Source: Desulfobulbaceae bacterium UBA2273 (lineage in GTDB: Bacteria; Desulfobacterota; Desulfobulbia; Desulfobulbales; Desulfurivibrionaceae). From it: 64,000 bases of DNA. Where the stretch lies: the NCBI GenBank assembly GCA_002347095.1, contig DDWZ01000015.1, positions 71,562 through 135,561 of the forward strand, read 5' to 3'. Under the pieces are notes generated by a model. It did no database searches. It was not told where the DNA came from and saw nothing but the letters and a program-made list of their open reading frames with translations. A program made the translations under genes and the position numbers. This document shows, piece by piece, positions 8,421-15,887 of the stretch (within the stretch, counting starts at the first letter, position 1; each line of letters begins with the position of its first letter).

Positions 8421-8794
8421 AGATCCTCCTTTTTTTGACTAGGTCCGCTGTAACGAAGGAAAGTTGGAATCTTACCCTTCGCGCCCAAGTCACGGATGGC
8501 CTTATAGATATTCACATCCCAAGCCTGATATCCTGCAGATTTTCTTTTCCTCCTCTAGGTGAATGTGTTTGTTATTATCAATGGAAGGTTGATGGCATGT
8601 TGCTGCTAAGGAGGGCGCCTCGTTGCGTGAACAACTTAGCGACAAATAACGAGGGATAAAAACAAGAAGTGAAGGCAACCCTATCAAAAAAGCCTGATTT
8701 AAGCCTGAACAAAGCATTTTCTAGTATCCCTTAAGGTTTTCAGAAAACACCAATAATTCATATGGGGTAATTTATCATATCATATTATGCCTGG
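8421..8794. other. intergenic region upstream of PSE exporter
   Basis: No gene is supported in these ~370 bases. The part nearest the exporter must hold its promoter. Further out, an imperfect AT-rich palindrome (CACCAATAATTCATAT ... ATATTATGCCTGGTG) lies directly against the IS21-like end that follows. Short open frames here have no ribosome site and no recognisable content. Confidence 0.5.
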
Positions 8795-8899
8795 TGTCAA
8801 AAAAAATGACCCGATTAGCGCTTATCTGCATATTATTGCCCAATCCGGCCACCTATTCTTGCTTCAAAACCGCCAACTATTCTGATGCAAAAGCCGCCA
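8795..8899. mobile_element. IS21-like terminal sequence, solo end
   Basis: The stretch contains repeated units of the type CCGGCCACCTATTCTTGCTTC, CCGCCAACTATTCTGATGCA, CCGCCATCA. Such multiple subterminal repeats are characteristic of IS21-family ends. No istA or istB gene is present. It directly abuts, and appears to have cut off, an IS3-type orfA. Confidence 0.45.
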
Positions 8900-9103
8900 T
8901 CACTCGGTTAACTCTTCCACGCCGGCTCCACCAAACACGTCGGCCGCTCGTTCGCTAAGTTGCCGTTTCCACTCCGTAATCTGGTTTGGATGCACTTCAA
9001 ACCTTTGCCCAAGTTCGGCCAGCGTTTTGTCTCCATCCATCGCTGCCAACGCAACCTTGGCGTTGAACACCGCCAAGAGTTTCCGTCTCGTTCTTTTTGC
9101 CAT
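8900..9103 (-). pseudogene. IS3-family OrfA, C-terminally truncated
   Basis: The 67 codons encode the helix-turn-helix part of an IS3-type OrfA (FNAKVALAAMDGDKTLAEL, then FEVHPNQITEWKRQL). The usual leucine-zipper end is missing: the frame stops at ELTE where IS21-like repeats begin. No OrfB follows. The ATG with GGAG 7 bases upstream was used. It is a dead remnant. Confidence 0.8.
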
Positions 9104-9345
9104 ATTCTGCTCCATATTTATGCCCCGTGGGGCCTTCAAAAGGTTGCAGATTTTCCACTTAGCGGCTTGTTCAAATTTCCGGGGCCACTTCTGAGTGACT
9201 CTCCACAAAACCACAAAAAAACACTAACCATTCAGTCTCCGCCATAAAGCCGCGAAGCTGGCTTGTACAATCGTTTTTCCCGGTTCTTTTCGTATGCCCT
9301 CAGCGCGGAATGGGGCGCCGACTAGAACCTAACTGTCACGGGCGC

Positions 9346-11115
9346 TCACTCATCGGCAAGGCCTGTAGTCTTTTCACCCATGCAACTTTGCGAAGCGATG
9401 GCTATGTGAAGGTTTCGCCGGCCGGGATTCTCATCTTGGTCGTACTCCTTGTCACAGGTCGAATAAGTATGAATAAGATTTTTCTGGACCAACTGCTCGG
9501 CGACGGATCCGAACGTATGATGCCCCATGGGAGTATTGCCTGTAATCAGAACTAGATCGGATCCAGTCTTGCCTGCTTGCAATTTCAACCAAAGCCTCAA
9601 TTCCGAGAGGGCTGTCCTGGTTTTGATTCGTCGGAAATCATCCGGCAATTTGCTGGCCGATCCGTCCTCTTCCCTAGTCTTTCGTAGGTTGCAATCCTCC
9701 AGGAAAATGGTCCCGTACTGAGTGGCAACCATCTTGGCGGCACATCGGTATATCTCCCTTCGTCTACGCTGTATCTTGTCACGCAGGTTGTCCATTTCCT
9801 CACGTTTCCGCTTGTCGTTTCTTCTCCATTTCTCGAAAAGTTCCAGGCATCCTGGTTCCCAGGTCCCGTGCTTCTCCCGCCATCTCAGGCAATAGGATGT
9901 CAGTTTGTGCACGTCGAGTTTCGAGGTTTTTTTGAGCCGATCAAGCATCTTCGCCATAGGTTCAGGAGCATCGGTCGCGTCGATCCGACTCAACGCCACA
10001 CAGATCTCATTGATGCCGCAGTCGAGCCGTTTCTTGATGGCATCGATGTGATCAAAGGCTGACATAATTTCAAGGGACAGAAGAATGGAGGAAATCTTAT
10101 TCGTCACGTTGTCGACAATCGTGGCCACCTGTACCCCGCTATTCACTTCTTGGCAGCACAGTTTAACAACGCAAGCATATGGGTTTGGATGCCGTTGGCC
10201 GTTGGCGGTTGCAGCCTGACTACAGGTAAAGGTAGCCGACCACCGGAAATGGGTGCCGACACGCCTCTTGACCACGACAATTTCCTTGATAAGCACATCC
10301 TCCGGAATCGACCGGTGCATGAGCATGGGAAAAGAAAGCGTGCGCCGCCGTTTGTTCCCACCCGCGTCCTTAGTGGTATAAACAGTAATGGTCAGCACCG
10401 TCCGCTGGAGTCGCTTGCGTGTCCCACGTGAATAATGGGTGAAGGCTTCCTCGCATAGCGGGGCTAGGGAAGCAACGCTTTTCTTGCCGGCAAAGAGGTC
10501 CGCGACGGTGGTCCCTCCTTGGATCTGGCAGGTGAAACGGCCAGTACCATCAAAACCATGGAACCGGAGGCCCGTGTTTCCCCGGAACGCCTTACCCCGA
10601 GCCACTTCATACGACGCGCAGACAGCGTTGTAATTCCCCCACCAAAGCCCTGATTCGTTCCGGGCCTTCTTGACAGAACTCTTGCGGGCCTCATTAATCC
10701 AAGCCAAGGCGCTCCGGTTTTTCACGCGGGACTCCTTGCGAAGGTCTTTGAGCTCGCTCTTAATGATATTAATTTTGTCACTGTATTGCTGGACCTGAGG
10801 GTCATGAAGGATAATGTCGTTCGTTTGGCGTCTTTCCCCCGCCAAGGTTTTTTTCAAGTTTTCAATGGCCTCACATCTGATGGTAACAAGATTTGCCAAT
10901 TTCACTTCCTTGGCTGAAATATACTCACAACTGTTCGTAATAGTACGACACCTCTCCCGATACTCACGCTCGATTTCAACCAAGCGGTTCCAAAGTGAAT
11001 TCTGAAGATACAGGTGTTTCATGCAGTCCGCGTCCCAGTCGAGCGGATCGAGCAAGCCATATTGGCGAATCACAACTTTTTTGAAAGGCTTATCTTCGGG
11101 CCACAACTGTTGCAT
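9346..11115 (-). CDS. Cas12m-like (type V-U1/V-M) RuvC-domain effector, orphan
   Basis: This 589-aa protein has the layout of miniature Cas12/TnpB-superfamily effectors. The helical N-terminal half contains LWWGNYNAV (157-165) and GLRFHGFDGTGRF (182-194), which I recognise from Cas12m proteins. A split RuvC-like nuclease fold follows: a RuvC-I-like strand at ~313-335 (YACVVKLCC), RuvC-II FLEDCNLR with Glu473, and RuvC-III EYDQDENPGRRN with Asp559/Asp561. The first catalytic Asp is absent; Lys318 stands near its place. There is also no CxxC zinc pair. Characterised Cas12m proteins bind DNA under RNA guidance without cutting it, so a binding-only role fits. No CRISPR array, cas1, cas2 or cas4 occurs in the window. 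AAGG lies 8 bases before the ATG. The alternative is a diverged TnpB. The assignment is from remembered sequence, not a search. Confidence 0.72.
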   Translation of the reverse strand: MQQLWPEDKPFKKVVIRQYGLLDPLDWDADCMKHLYLQNSLWNRLVEIEREYRERCRTITNSCEYISAKEVKLANLVTIRCEAIENLKKTLAGERRQTNDIILHDPQVQQYSDKINIIKSELKDLRKESRVKNRSALAWINEARKSSVKKARNESGLWWGNYNAVCASYEVARGKAFRGNTGLRFHGFDGTGRFTCQIQGGTTVADLFAGKKSVASLAPLCEEAFTHYSRGTRKRLQRTVLTITVYTTKDAGGNKRRRTLSFPMLMHRSIPEDVLIKEIVVVKRRVGTHFRWSATFTCSQAATANGQRHPNPYACVVKLCCQEVNSGVQVATIVDNVTNKISSILLSLEIMSAFDHIDAIKKRLDCGINEICVALSRIDATDAPEPMAKMLDRLKKTSKLDVHKLTSYCLRWREKHGTWEPGCLELFEKWRRNDKRKREEMDNLRDKIQRRRREIYRCAAKMVATQYGTIFLEDCNLRKTREEDGSASKLPDDFRRIKTRTALSELRLWLKLQAGKTGSDLVLITGNTPMGHHTFGSVAEQLVQKNLIHTYSTCDKEYDQDENPGRRNLHIAIASQSCMGEKTTGLADE

Positions 11116-11212
11116 TTTCTATACCTTATACAAGCGATGTTATATGTTTTTTCAAGCGGTCTTTGATGAAAGAATATTTTATATGCAAAAAACTTTTAAC
11201 AATTCAAATTCT

Positions 11213-11252
11213 GTGGCCTTGCTCAGGGGAGAAAGTCCGAGCAAGGCCACAG
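11213..11252. other. perfect 13-bp hairpin with conserved loop
   Basis: TGTGGCCTTGCTC pairs perfectly with GAGCAAGGCCACA around the loop AGGGGAGAAAGTCC. It lies 44 bases past the second DoxX-like gene (minus strand) and about 100 bases ahead of the Cas12m-like gene. The loop and the inner stem (CTTG...CAAGG) match the terminator after the first DoxX-like gene, but here the T-run is missing. Confidence 0.7.
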
Positions 11253-11296
11253 CCGCCATGGTCAATATATGATATATGAACCAGTGCAGATCGAAG

Positions 11297-11659
11297 TCAG
11301 ATGGTTCTAGCTCTTGATACAAGAGTACATGCCGCACTTATTAAGAAATAATTTTTGATAATGTATTGTCCTTCAAGCGAAAGTCCAAATGGTAGATGAC
11401 TAAAGCAAATTTCTGGAAACAAAAAAAGTGGCAGCATCGTTCCTGGCATCTGAAAAAAAAGCAACAGAAGAGCGACCCGGATTAATGGCCCATACAGGAA
11501 GCACATCCCCACAACAACCTCCCACCAGCCGAGAAGTGGCAAATACCTTTCTAGAGACAACCAATGCATGGTTTTGCCAGCAAGATCAATTACTGGACTC
11601 AACCCAACCAACTTGATTACGCCAAACCAAGTGAATACTCCACCCCAAAAACAGACCAA
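11297..11659 (-). CDS. DoxX-like membrane protein (copy 2)
   Basis: This paralogue of the DoxX-like gene near 3 kb shares LPLLGWWEVVVGM, LLFFQMPGTMLPL, PEICFSHLPFGLSLEGQYI and four hydrophobic helices. Its start is unclear. The frame stays open upstream into the end of the histidine kinase gene, and similarity to copy 1 (WFGV preceded by a hydrophobic stretch) continues across the TTG used here. The gene therefore overlaps or is fused closely behind the kinase, just as copy 1 overlaps the PilZ gene. Function is unknown; DoxX proteins are tied to membrane redox reactions. Confidence 0.6.
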   Translation of the reverse strand: MVCFWGGVFTWFGVIKLVGLSPVIDLAGKTMHWLSLERYLPLLGWWEVVVGMCFLYGPLIRVALLLLFFQMPGTMLPLFLFPEICFSHLPFGLSLEGQYIIKNYFLISAACTLVSRARTI

Positions 11660-11669
11660 ATAATCGGCT

Positions 11670-13595
11670 TCAACAAACCTTCGTGCATGGCAGAAAAATG
11701 CGAAAAGAACAGCCTTGATTTTTCTGGCTCTCTACAATTATTGCCCCGTTGATGCTTTCCACAATGCCATGTACGACCGCAAGGCCCATTCCGGTTCCTT
11801 CTCCCACTGGTTTGGTAGTAAAAAAAGGGTCGAAAATTCTGCATAAAGTCTGCTCGCCTATCCCAGGGCCTGTATCCTTGATTGAAAGCTCAACATAGCT
11901 ACCCTCCTTGAGGGAAGGATGAACTTTTGAAAGGTGTGGATCCCCATGAACATCTTTTAGGTTAACCTCTAAAATCCCTCCTGTTTCACGCATTGCGTGA
12001 TTAGCATTTGCGCATAGATTCATTACGATTTGATGCAGCTCTGTGGCGTCTGCTAAAACCAGTCCACATGATGGTTGAATATTCTCTCTCAATTCAATAC
12101 TGGGATGTATTGATGAGCGGACTAGATTTATGGTATCCTTAACAATAGGGGATATTTGAATCAAATGGCGATCAGGCTCTTGTTGTCGACTGAATGTTAA
12201 AATTTGTTTTACTAATTCTGTAGAACGATGCGCAGATTCTAATATTGCTTTCAAAGAAGCATTAATTTCAGGAGAATTGTCACGAATCATGTATTGCACT
12301 AAGTTTGCATGACACAATATTGGGGTGAGTAAATTGTTGAAGTCGTGGGCAATGCCGGCCGCAAAAGTTCCCATTGATTGCATTTTATGAATTTGCCTCA
12401 CTTGACGCTGGAGCTCAATCTTCTCTTTTTCGCTTTGCTGATGTTTCGAGTAGGCACGTATTCTGGAAATTCCACATGAAATATCCTTGGAAAGTTCTTC
12501 TAGCATCTGAGATTCATCATGATCGAATGCATTTATTTCAGATGAATATATATTTAAAGAGCCTATTGGCGTTTCATGTGAAATAAGTGGTAACGCTATT
12601 AAGGAATTGCAGCCGTATTTTTGTAATTCGATTAACCAGTGGCTACAATCTAAATCTGAAGATTCATCGGTGCAAGTGATTGGCCTGAGCTCCCTTATTG
12701 CCTTGTTTGGTGGCCCTCGCCATATTTCTGGGGCAGCCCAAAAACACTCGAGTGTATCAAACTCGTAATTGGGAAGCCCACTATCAGCAATGGGAAAAAC
12801 GGTTTTCCCCTCGTTCTCAGTAAGTAAGCCAATCCACGCGAGGTGATAGCCGCATAGATCGACAATAATGCGACACGAATCTTGCGAGAATTTTTTTTCA
12901 TTCTTTGCCTGCAATAACAGCTCGTTACACATTCGTACAGCCTTTAGTCCGCGATTTACCTTCAGGTACGCATCTTCCGCCTTCTTTCGCCCTACCCCTA
13001 GAGCAATTTGGGCAGAAACAGACTTAAGTGCATAAAGAGTTATATCGGACAAAGAATGACGGGCAAATAAGGCAATTACTCCAATTGCTTTTTCATCTAT
13101 AATTAAAGGGTACCCTGCAAAGGCTACTACTCCATTAATTTCCATCCATTCTTTGTCCGCTATTCGCGGTTCACCAAGAACTGAATTAGACGAATAAGGT
13201 TGTTTTGTGAGTGCAATATTACCAATTATATTTTGGTCAGAAACTAACTGACGACTGTATTTGCCATTTAAACGCGTATGCTCTCCTTCACTTGCAAAAA
13301 GCTCCAAAATATTTTTATCTTGATTTAATATCCAAATGCTAGCAAAAATTCCATTCAAGTGAGCAACTATTGATTTGCAGCATTCTTGTAGCATGATTAT
13401 TGTTGTGGATTCTGAAGTAATAGCTAAGCAAACTTCAGATACCATCGACAAAAGAATTATTTGTTGATTTAAAAACGATTCTTTGTATTGCTTGTCGGCT
13501 TTTTTGCATAGTGACTTAGAATTTGCATGTTTGTGCGCATTTTTTTGATTTTGCAATAACTCATCAGTTGTTTTTTCATGTAATGTCAATTCCAT
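11670..13595 (-). CDS. GAF-GAF sensor histidine kinase (NtrB-like transmitter)
   Basis: This cytoplasmic kinase of about 641 aa has no membrane segments. It carries an N-terminal helical region, two GAF-type sensor domains in the first two thirds, then a HisKA box MGTFAAGIAHDFNNLLTPIL with the phospho-acceptor His, and an HATPase domain with N-box NLCANANHAM, G1 DTGPGIGE and G2 GTGMGL. The HDFNN variant is typical of hybrid or NtrB-like kinases in Desulfobacterota. No response regulator is adjacent. The ATG with GGAG six bases ahead was chosen; GTG or ATG starts further upstream add 4-21 residues. The gene is AT-rich compared with the chromosome, fitting island origin. The DoxX-like gene overlaps its end. 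Confidence 0.85.
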   Translation of the reverse strand: MELTLHEKTTDELLQNQKNAHKHANSKSLCKKADKQYKESFLNQQIILLSMVSEVCLAITSESTTIIMLQECCKSIVAHLNGIFASIWILNQDKNILELFASEGEHTRLNGKYSRQLVSDQNIIGNIALTKQPYSSNSVLGEPRIADKEWMEINGVVAFAGYPLIIDEKAIGVIALFARHSLSDITLYALKSVSAQIALGVGRKKAEDAYLKVNRGLKAVRMCNELLLQAKNEKKFSQDSCRIIVDLCGYHLAWIGLLTENEGKTVFPIADSGLPNYEFDTLECFWAAPEIWRGPPNKAIRELRPITCTDESSDLDCSHWLIELQKYGCNSLIALPLISHETPIGSLNIYSSEINAFDHDESQMLEELSKDISCGISRIRAYSKHQQSEKEKIELQRQVRQIHKMQSMGTFAAGIAHDFNNLLTPILCHANLVQYMIRDNSPEINASLKAILESAHRSTELVKQILTFSRQQEPDRHLIQISPIVKDTINLVRSSIHPSIELRENIQPSCGLVLADATELHQIVMNLCANANHAMRETGGILEVNLKDVHGDPHLSKVHPSLKEGSYVELSIKDTGPGIGEQTLCRIFDPFFTTKPVGEGTGMGLAVVHGIVESINGAIIVESQKNQGCSFRIFLPCTKVC

Positions 13596-13813
13596 TTGTC
13601 GCTCCATGTATTTCTTCACTTCATGGCTGTTTGCTTTTCTGTACCTATCCAACAGCACCCCACCTGCGTCGCAGTTTCGCTGTGCTCGCTTAGCTGTCAG
13701 GCCTACTCATGTGCAGGCAGCACACTTCGCATGCCTCTTCCTACTGGGGCACTGCTGAATAGTTACACTTTTTACCCCTTTTTTTTAGGGCATTTAGCGC
13801 CTGTGGTTGCCAG

Positions 13814-15328
13814 CTATGAATGGGATAACAGGCGGGAATCGAAGCATTTGCCCGTAAAGTTGACGGCGGCATGAGCGTCATTTTTTTTAATTCTAAACAT
13901 CGCCATGGAATTTGCTATCTCCTCAGCTGTGGCCGCATTGATCTGGGTAACTTTGTCCATTTCCACCACGGCCTGTCTGATCTGGTTAATGCCAACGGAC
14001 TGTTCATTTGAGGATGCGGCGATTCTGTTGATCAAGCCATGCACCTTGCTGACACTCTCCGCCACGGCAACAAAGGCATCATCGGTAATCCCCACCATTT
14101 CCAATCCATTGCTGATATTTTTGATGTTATCTTCAATCAACGTCGCGGTGTTTTGGGTAGCACTAGCTGCCCGCATCGCCAGGTTGCGCACCTCGTCGGC
14201 CACCACGGCAAAACCGGCGCCAGCATCTCCGGCCCGGGCTGCCTCAACCGCTGCATTGAGGGCCAGGAGGTTCGTCTGGAAAGCAATTTCATTTATGATC
14301 TTAATAATTTTTGCCATCTCGCCACTTGCCGAATTGATCTTTTCAATGCCTTGGCGCAACTCCTTCATAGAGTTGTTGGCTGTATCAACCAACCTGTTTG
14401 CATCATCTGTGTGGCGGGTGGCTAGCTGGGCATTGTCCGAGTTCTGTTTGGCCATAGCGTTGAGCTCCTCCAATGCGGCCGAAGTCTCCTCCAGCGATGC
14501 TGCATGCTGGAGGGTTCCCTCGGCCTGGGCATGGGTGGCAGCCACGTTCCGGCCGATCATTTCTGAGAGTTTTTCTACCATGGTTCCCATAGAGGAAAGG
14601 AGCTGACCCGTTTCGTCATTTGTCTTGCTCTCTACATGAACGGTGAGATCTCCATCTGCCATGGTTTTGGCCACATGCACGGCCTGTCGTATGGAGATCA
14701 GGAGGCCGCGGGTAATGAAGACAACGAGCACCAGGGTTGCCAGTAGCGTGATAGGGACCATGCTTTTTATCAACGTCAGCATTCGCGCAATACTGCTCCT
14801 CATCCGCTCGTAGCCCGCTGTAAAGTGCTTGTCCTTCAGGTCGATCAATTCGTCAAAATATTTACGCGACTCTTCGGCTAGAGGAGTCGCTGATTGGCAA
14901 TAGGAAGAATAAAAAGTGTACCGTTCTCCCTTGTCCTGCGACCTCATGCCCTCGGAAAACCGTAATCCGTCAGTAACAAAGGCCAGACTTGCCTGTTTGG
15001 CCTTCTCTGTGACGGCTCTCTCTGCCGGATCTCCGGCAATGGACTCCAGGATATCGAAGTTGGAGCGGATGCTTTCAATCCTAGTGCTCAGCTGTTTCAT
15101 GTCCTTTTCGATGTCGCTCCCCAACATAATGTTGCGCGTCAGCCTGCTGACGTAGTTGAGGTCGCGGTTAATCTCCAAAGTAACGATCTTGCCCTTTATG
15201 TCCCGGTTGCTCAACAGGTCGAAGGAGGTTTTGATCTTCGATGCGCCTTCTATGCTGATCGCTGCTATTCCACCAACGGCAGCCATCACTAAGAAGCTTA
15301 ACGCTATCATTTTTAGTTTAACACTCAT
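13814..15328 (-). CDS. methyl-accepting chemotaxis protein
   Basis: This 504-aa chemoreceptor has an N-terminal TM helix, a ~165-residue helical periplasmic sensor resembling a four-helix bundle, a second TM (ITLLATLVLVVFITRGLL), a HAMP domain, and a long coiled coil with the conserved hairpin tip EIAFQTNLLALNAAVEAARA. It would signal to a CheA/CheW array; no che genes are nearby. The ATG follows a strong AAGGAGGGG. The C-terminal tail after RIKKNDAH looks foreign and lacks a CheR-binding pentapeptide, so it may have been altered by rearrangement. Confidence 0.9.
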   Translation of the reverse strand: MSVKLKMIALSFLVMAAVGGIAAISIEGASKIKTSFDLLSNRDIKGKIVTLEINRDLNYVSRLTRNIMLGSDIEKDMKQLSTRIESIRSNFDILESIAGDPAERAVTEKAKQASLAFVTDGLRFSEGMRSQDKGERYTFYSSYCQSATPLAEESRKYFDELIDLKDKHFTAGYERMRSSIARMLTLIKSMVPITLLATLVLVVFITRGLLISIRQAVHVAKTMADGDLTVHVESKTNDETGQLLSSMGTMVEKLSEMIGRNVAATHAQAEGTLQHAASLEETSAALEELNAMAKQNSDNAQLATRHTDDANRLVDTANNSMKELRQGIEKINSASGEMAKIIKIINEIAFQTNLLALNAAVEAARAGDAGAGFAVVADEVRNLAMRAASATQNTATLIEDNIKNISNGLEMVGITDDAFVAVAESVSKVHGLINRIAASSNEQSVGINQIRQAVVEMDKVTQINAATAEEIANSMAMFRIKKNDAHAAVNFTGKCFDSRLLSHS

Positions 15329-15517
15329 GTCCACCCCTCCTTGCTGAAGTTGGAAAGAGCCCCTTGCTCGTGCAACCCATGCGCAGCTTATTGCAAGGGG
15401 TGTGCCAGTTGAGTTAATGGAAACCAATTCGCAATCAATGTCTGTTGAAACAGTATGTTATCTGTTGGTAAATCGGCTGTGCCGTTCCGCAGGACCGTAA
15501 AGTTGTCAGCAGGCGGC

Positions 15518-15554
15518 GCATCCTTTGGTATGCAGTGCTATGTCGAGTTGACAC
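15518..15554. repeat. 37-bp dispersed repeat, copy A
   Basis: The pattern GCATCCTTTGGTAT-N-CAGTG-N8-AGTTGACAC occurs here and, with identical spacing, upstream of the heme histidine kinase near 22.85 kb. This copy lies about 30 bases before an IS3-type orfA, so it is probably a transposon end that includes a -35-like TTGACA. Confidence 0.6.
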
Positions 15555-15582
15555 GGTCGCGACTCGTATGTTTGATCCTGCC

Positions 15583-15873
15583 ATGAATTCAGAACGCAGG
15601 AAATACGATCCAGATTTTAAACGTAATGCTGTTCACTTGCCAGAGGAGCCGGGCCGGACAGCCACCGAAGTAGCCGAGCATCTCGGTGTCACAAAAGATC
15701 TTCTCTATAGGTGGCGCAAAGAGTATCGGGGCAGAGAGGGTCACGCCTTCCATGGATATGGCCGTGAACTAATGAGTCCTCAAGAGCAGCGGATCAGAGA
15801 ACTTGAGAAGAAGCTCAAAGATGCGGAAATGGAGCGAGATATTCTAAAAAAAGCCAGGGGTAAGGTCACATAA
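15583..15873 (+). CDS. IS3-family transposase OrfA (orphan)
   Basis: This 96-aa OrfA has a helix-turn-helix (GRTATEVAEHLGVTKDLLYRWRKEY) and a leucine-zipper-like end (IRELEKKLKDAEMERDILKKA). The second frame, OrfB, which carries the DDE catalytic domain, is missing: the convergent HD-GYP gene starts 14 bases later. It cannot transpose on its own. Starts upstream of this ATG exist, but MNSERRKYD is the usual beginning for this family. Confidence 0.8.
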   Translation: MNSERRKYDPDFKRNAVHLPEEPGRTATEVAEHLGVTKDLLYRWRKEYRGREGHAFHGYGRELMSPQEQRIRELEKKLKDAEMERDILKKARGKVT

Positions 15874-15887
15874 GGTGATATTACTGC

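Noticed and set aside
9346-11115. Plain IS605-family TnpB
   Set aside because: The length of 589 aa, the missing zinc ribbon, the absent first RuvC Asp and the N-terminal motifs fit Cas12m better. No tnpA or IS200/IS605-type ends were seen. Not fully excluded.
11213-11252. RNase P or tmRNA-like element
   Set aside because: The GAAAGTCC in the loop recalls RNase P RNA, but the surrounding conserved helices are absent; it is a simple hairpin.
8421-11300. CRISPR array near the Cas12m-like gene
   Set aside because: I read both flanks for regularly spaced 25-40 base repeats and found none. The only repeated units (8845-8895) are ~24 bases apart, degenerate and of IS21-end type, with no spacers.
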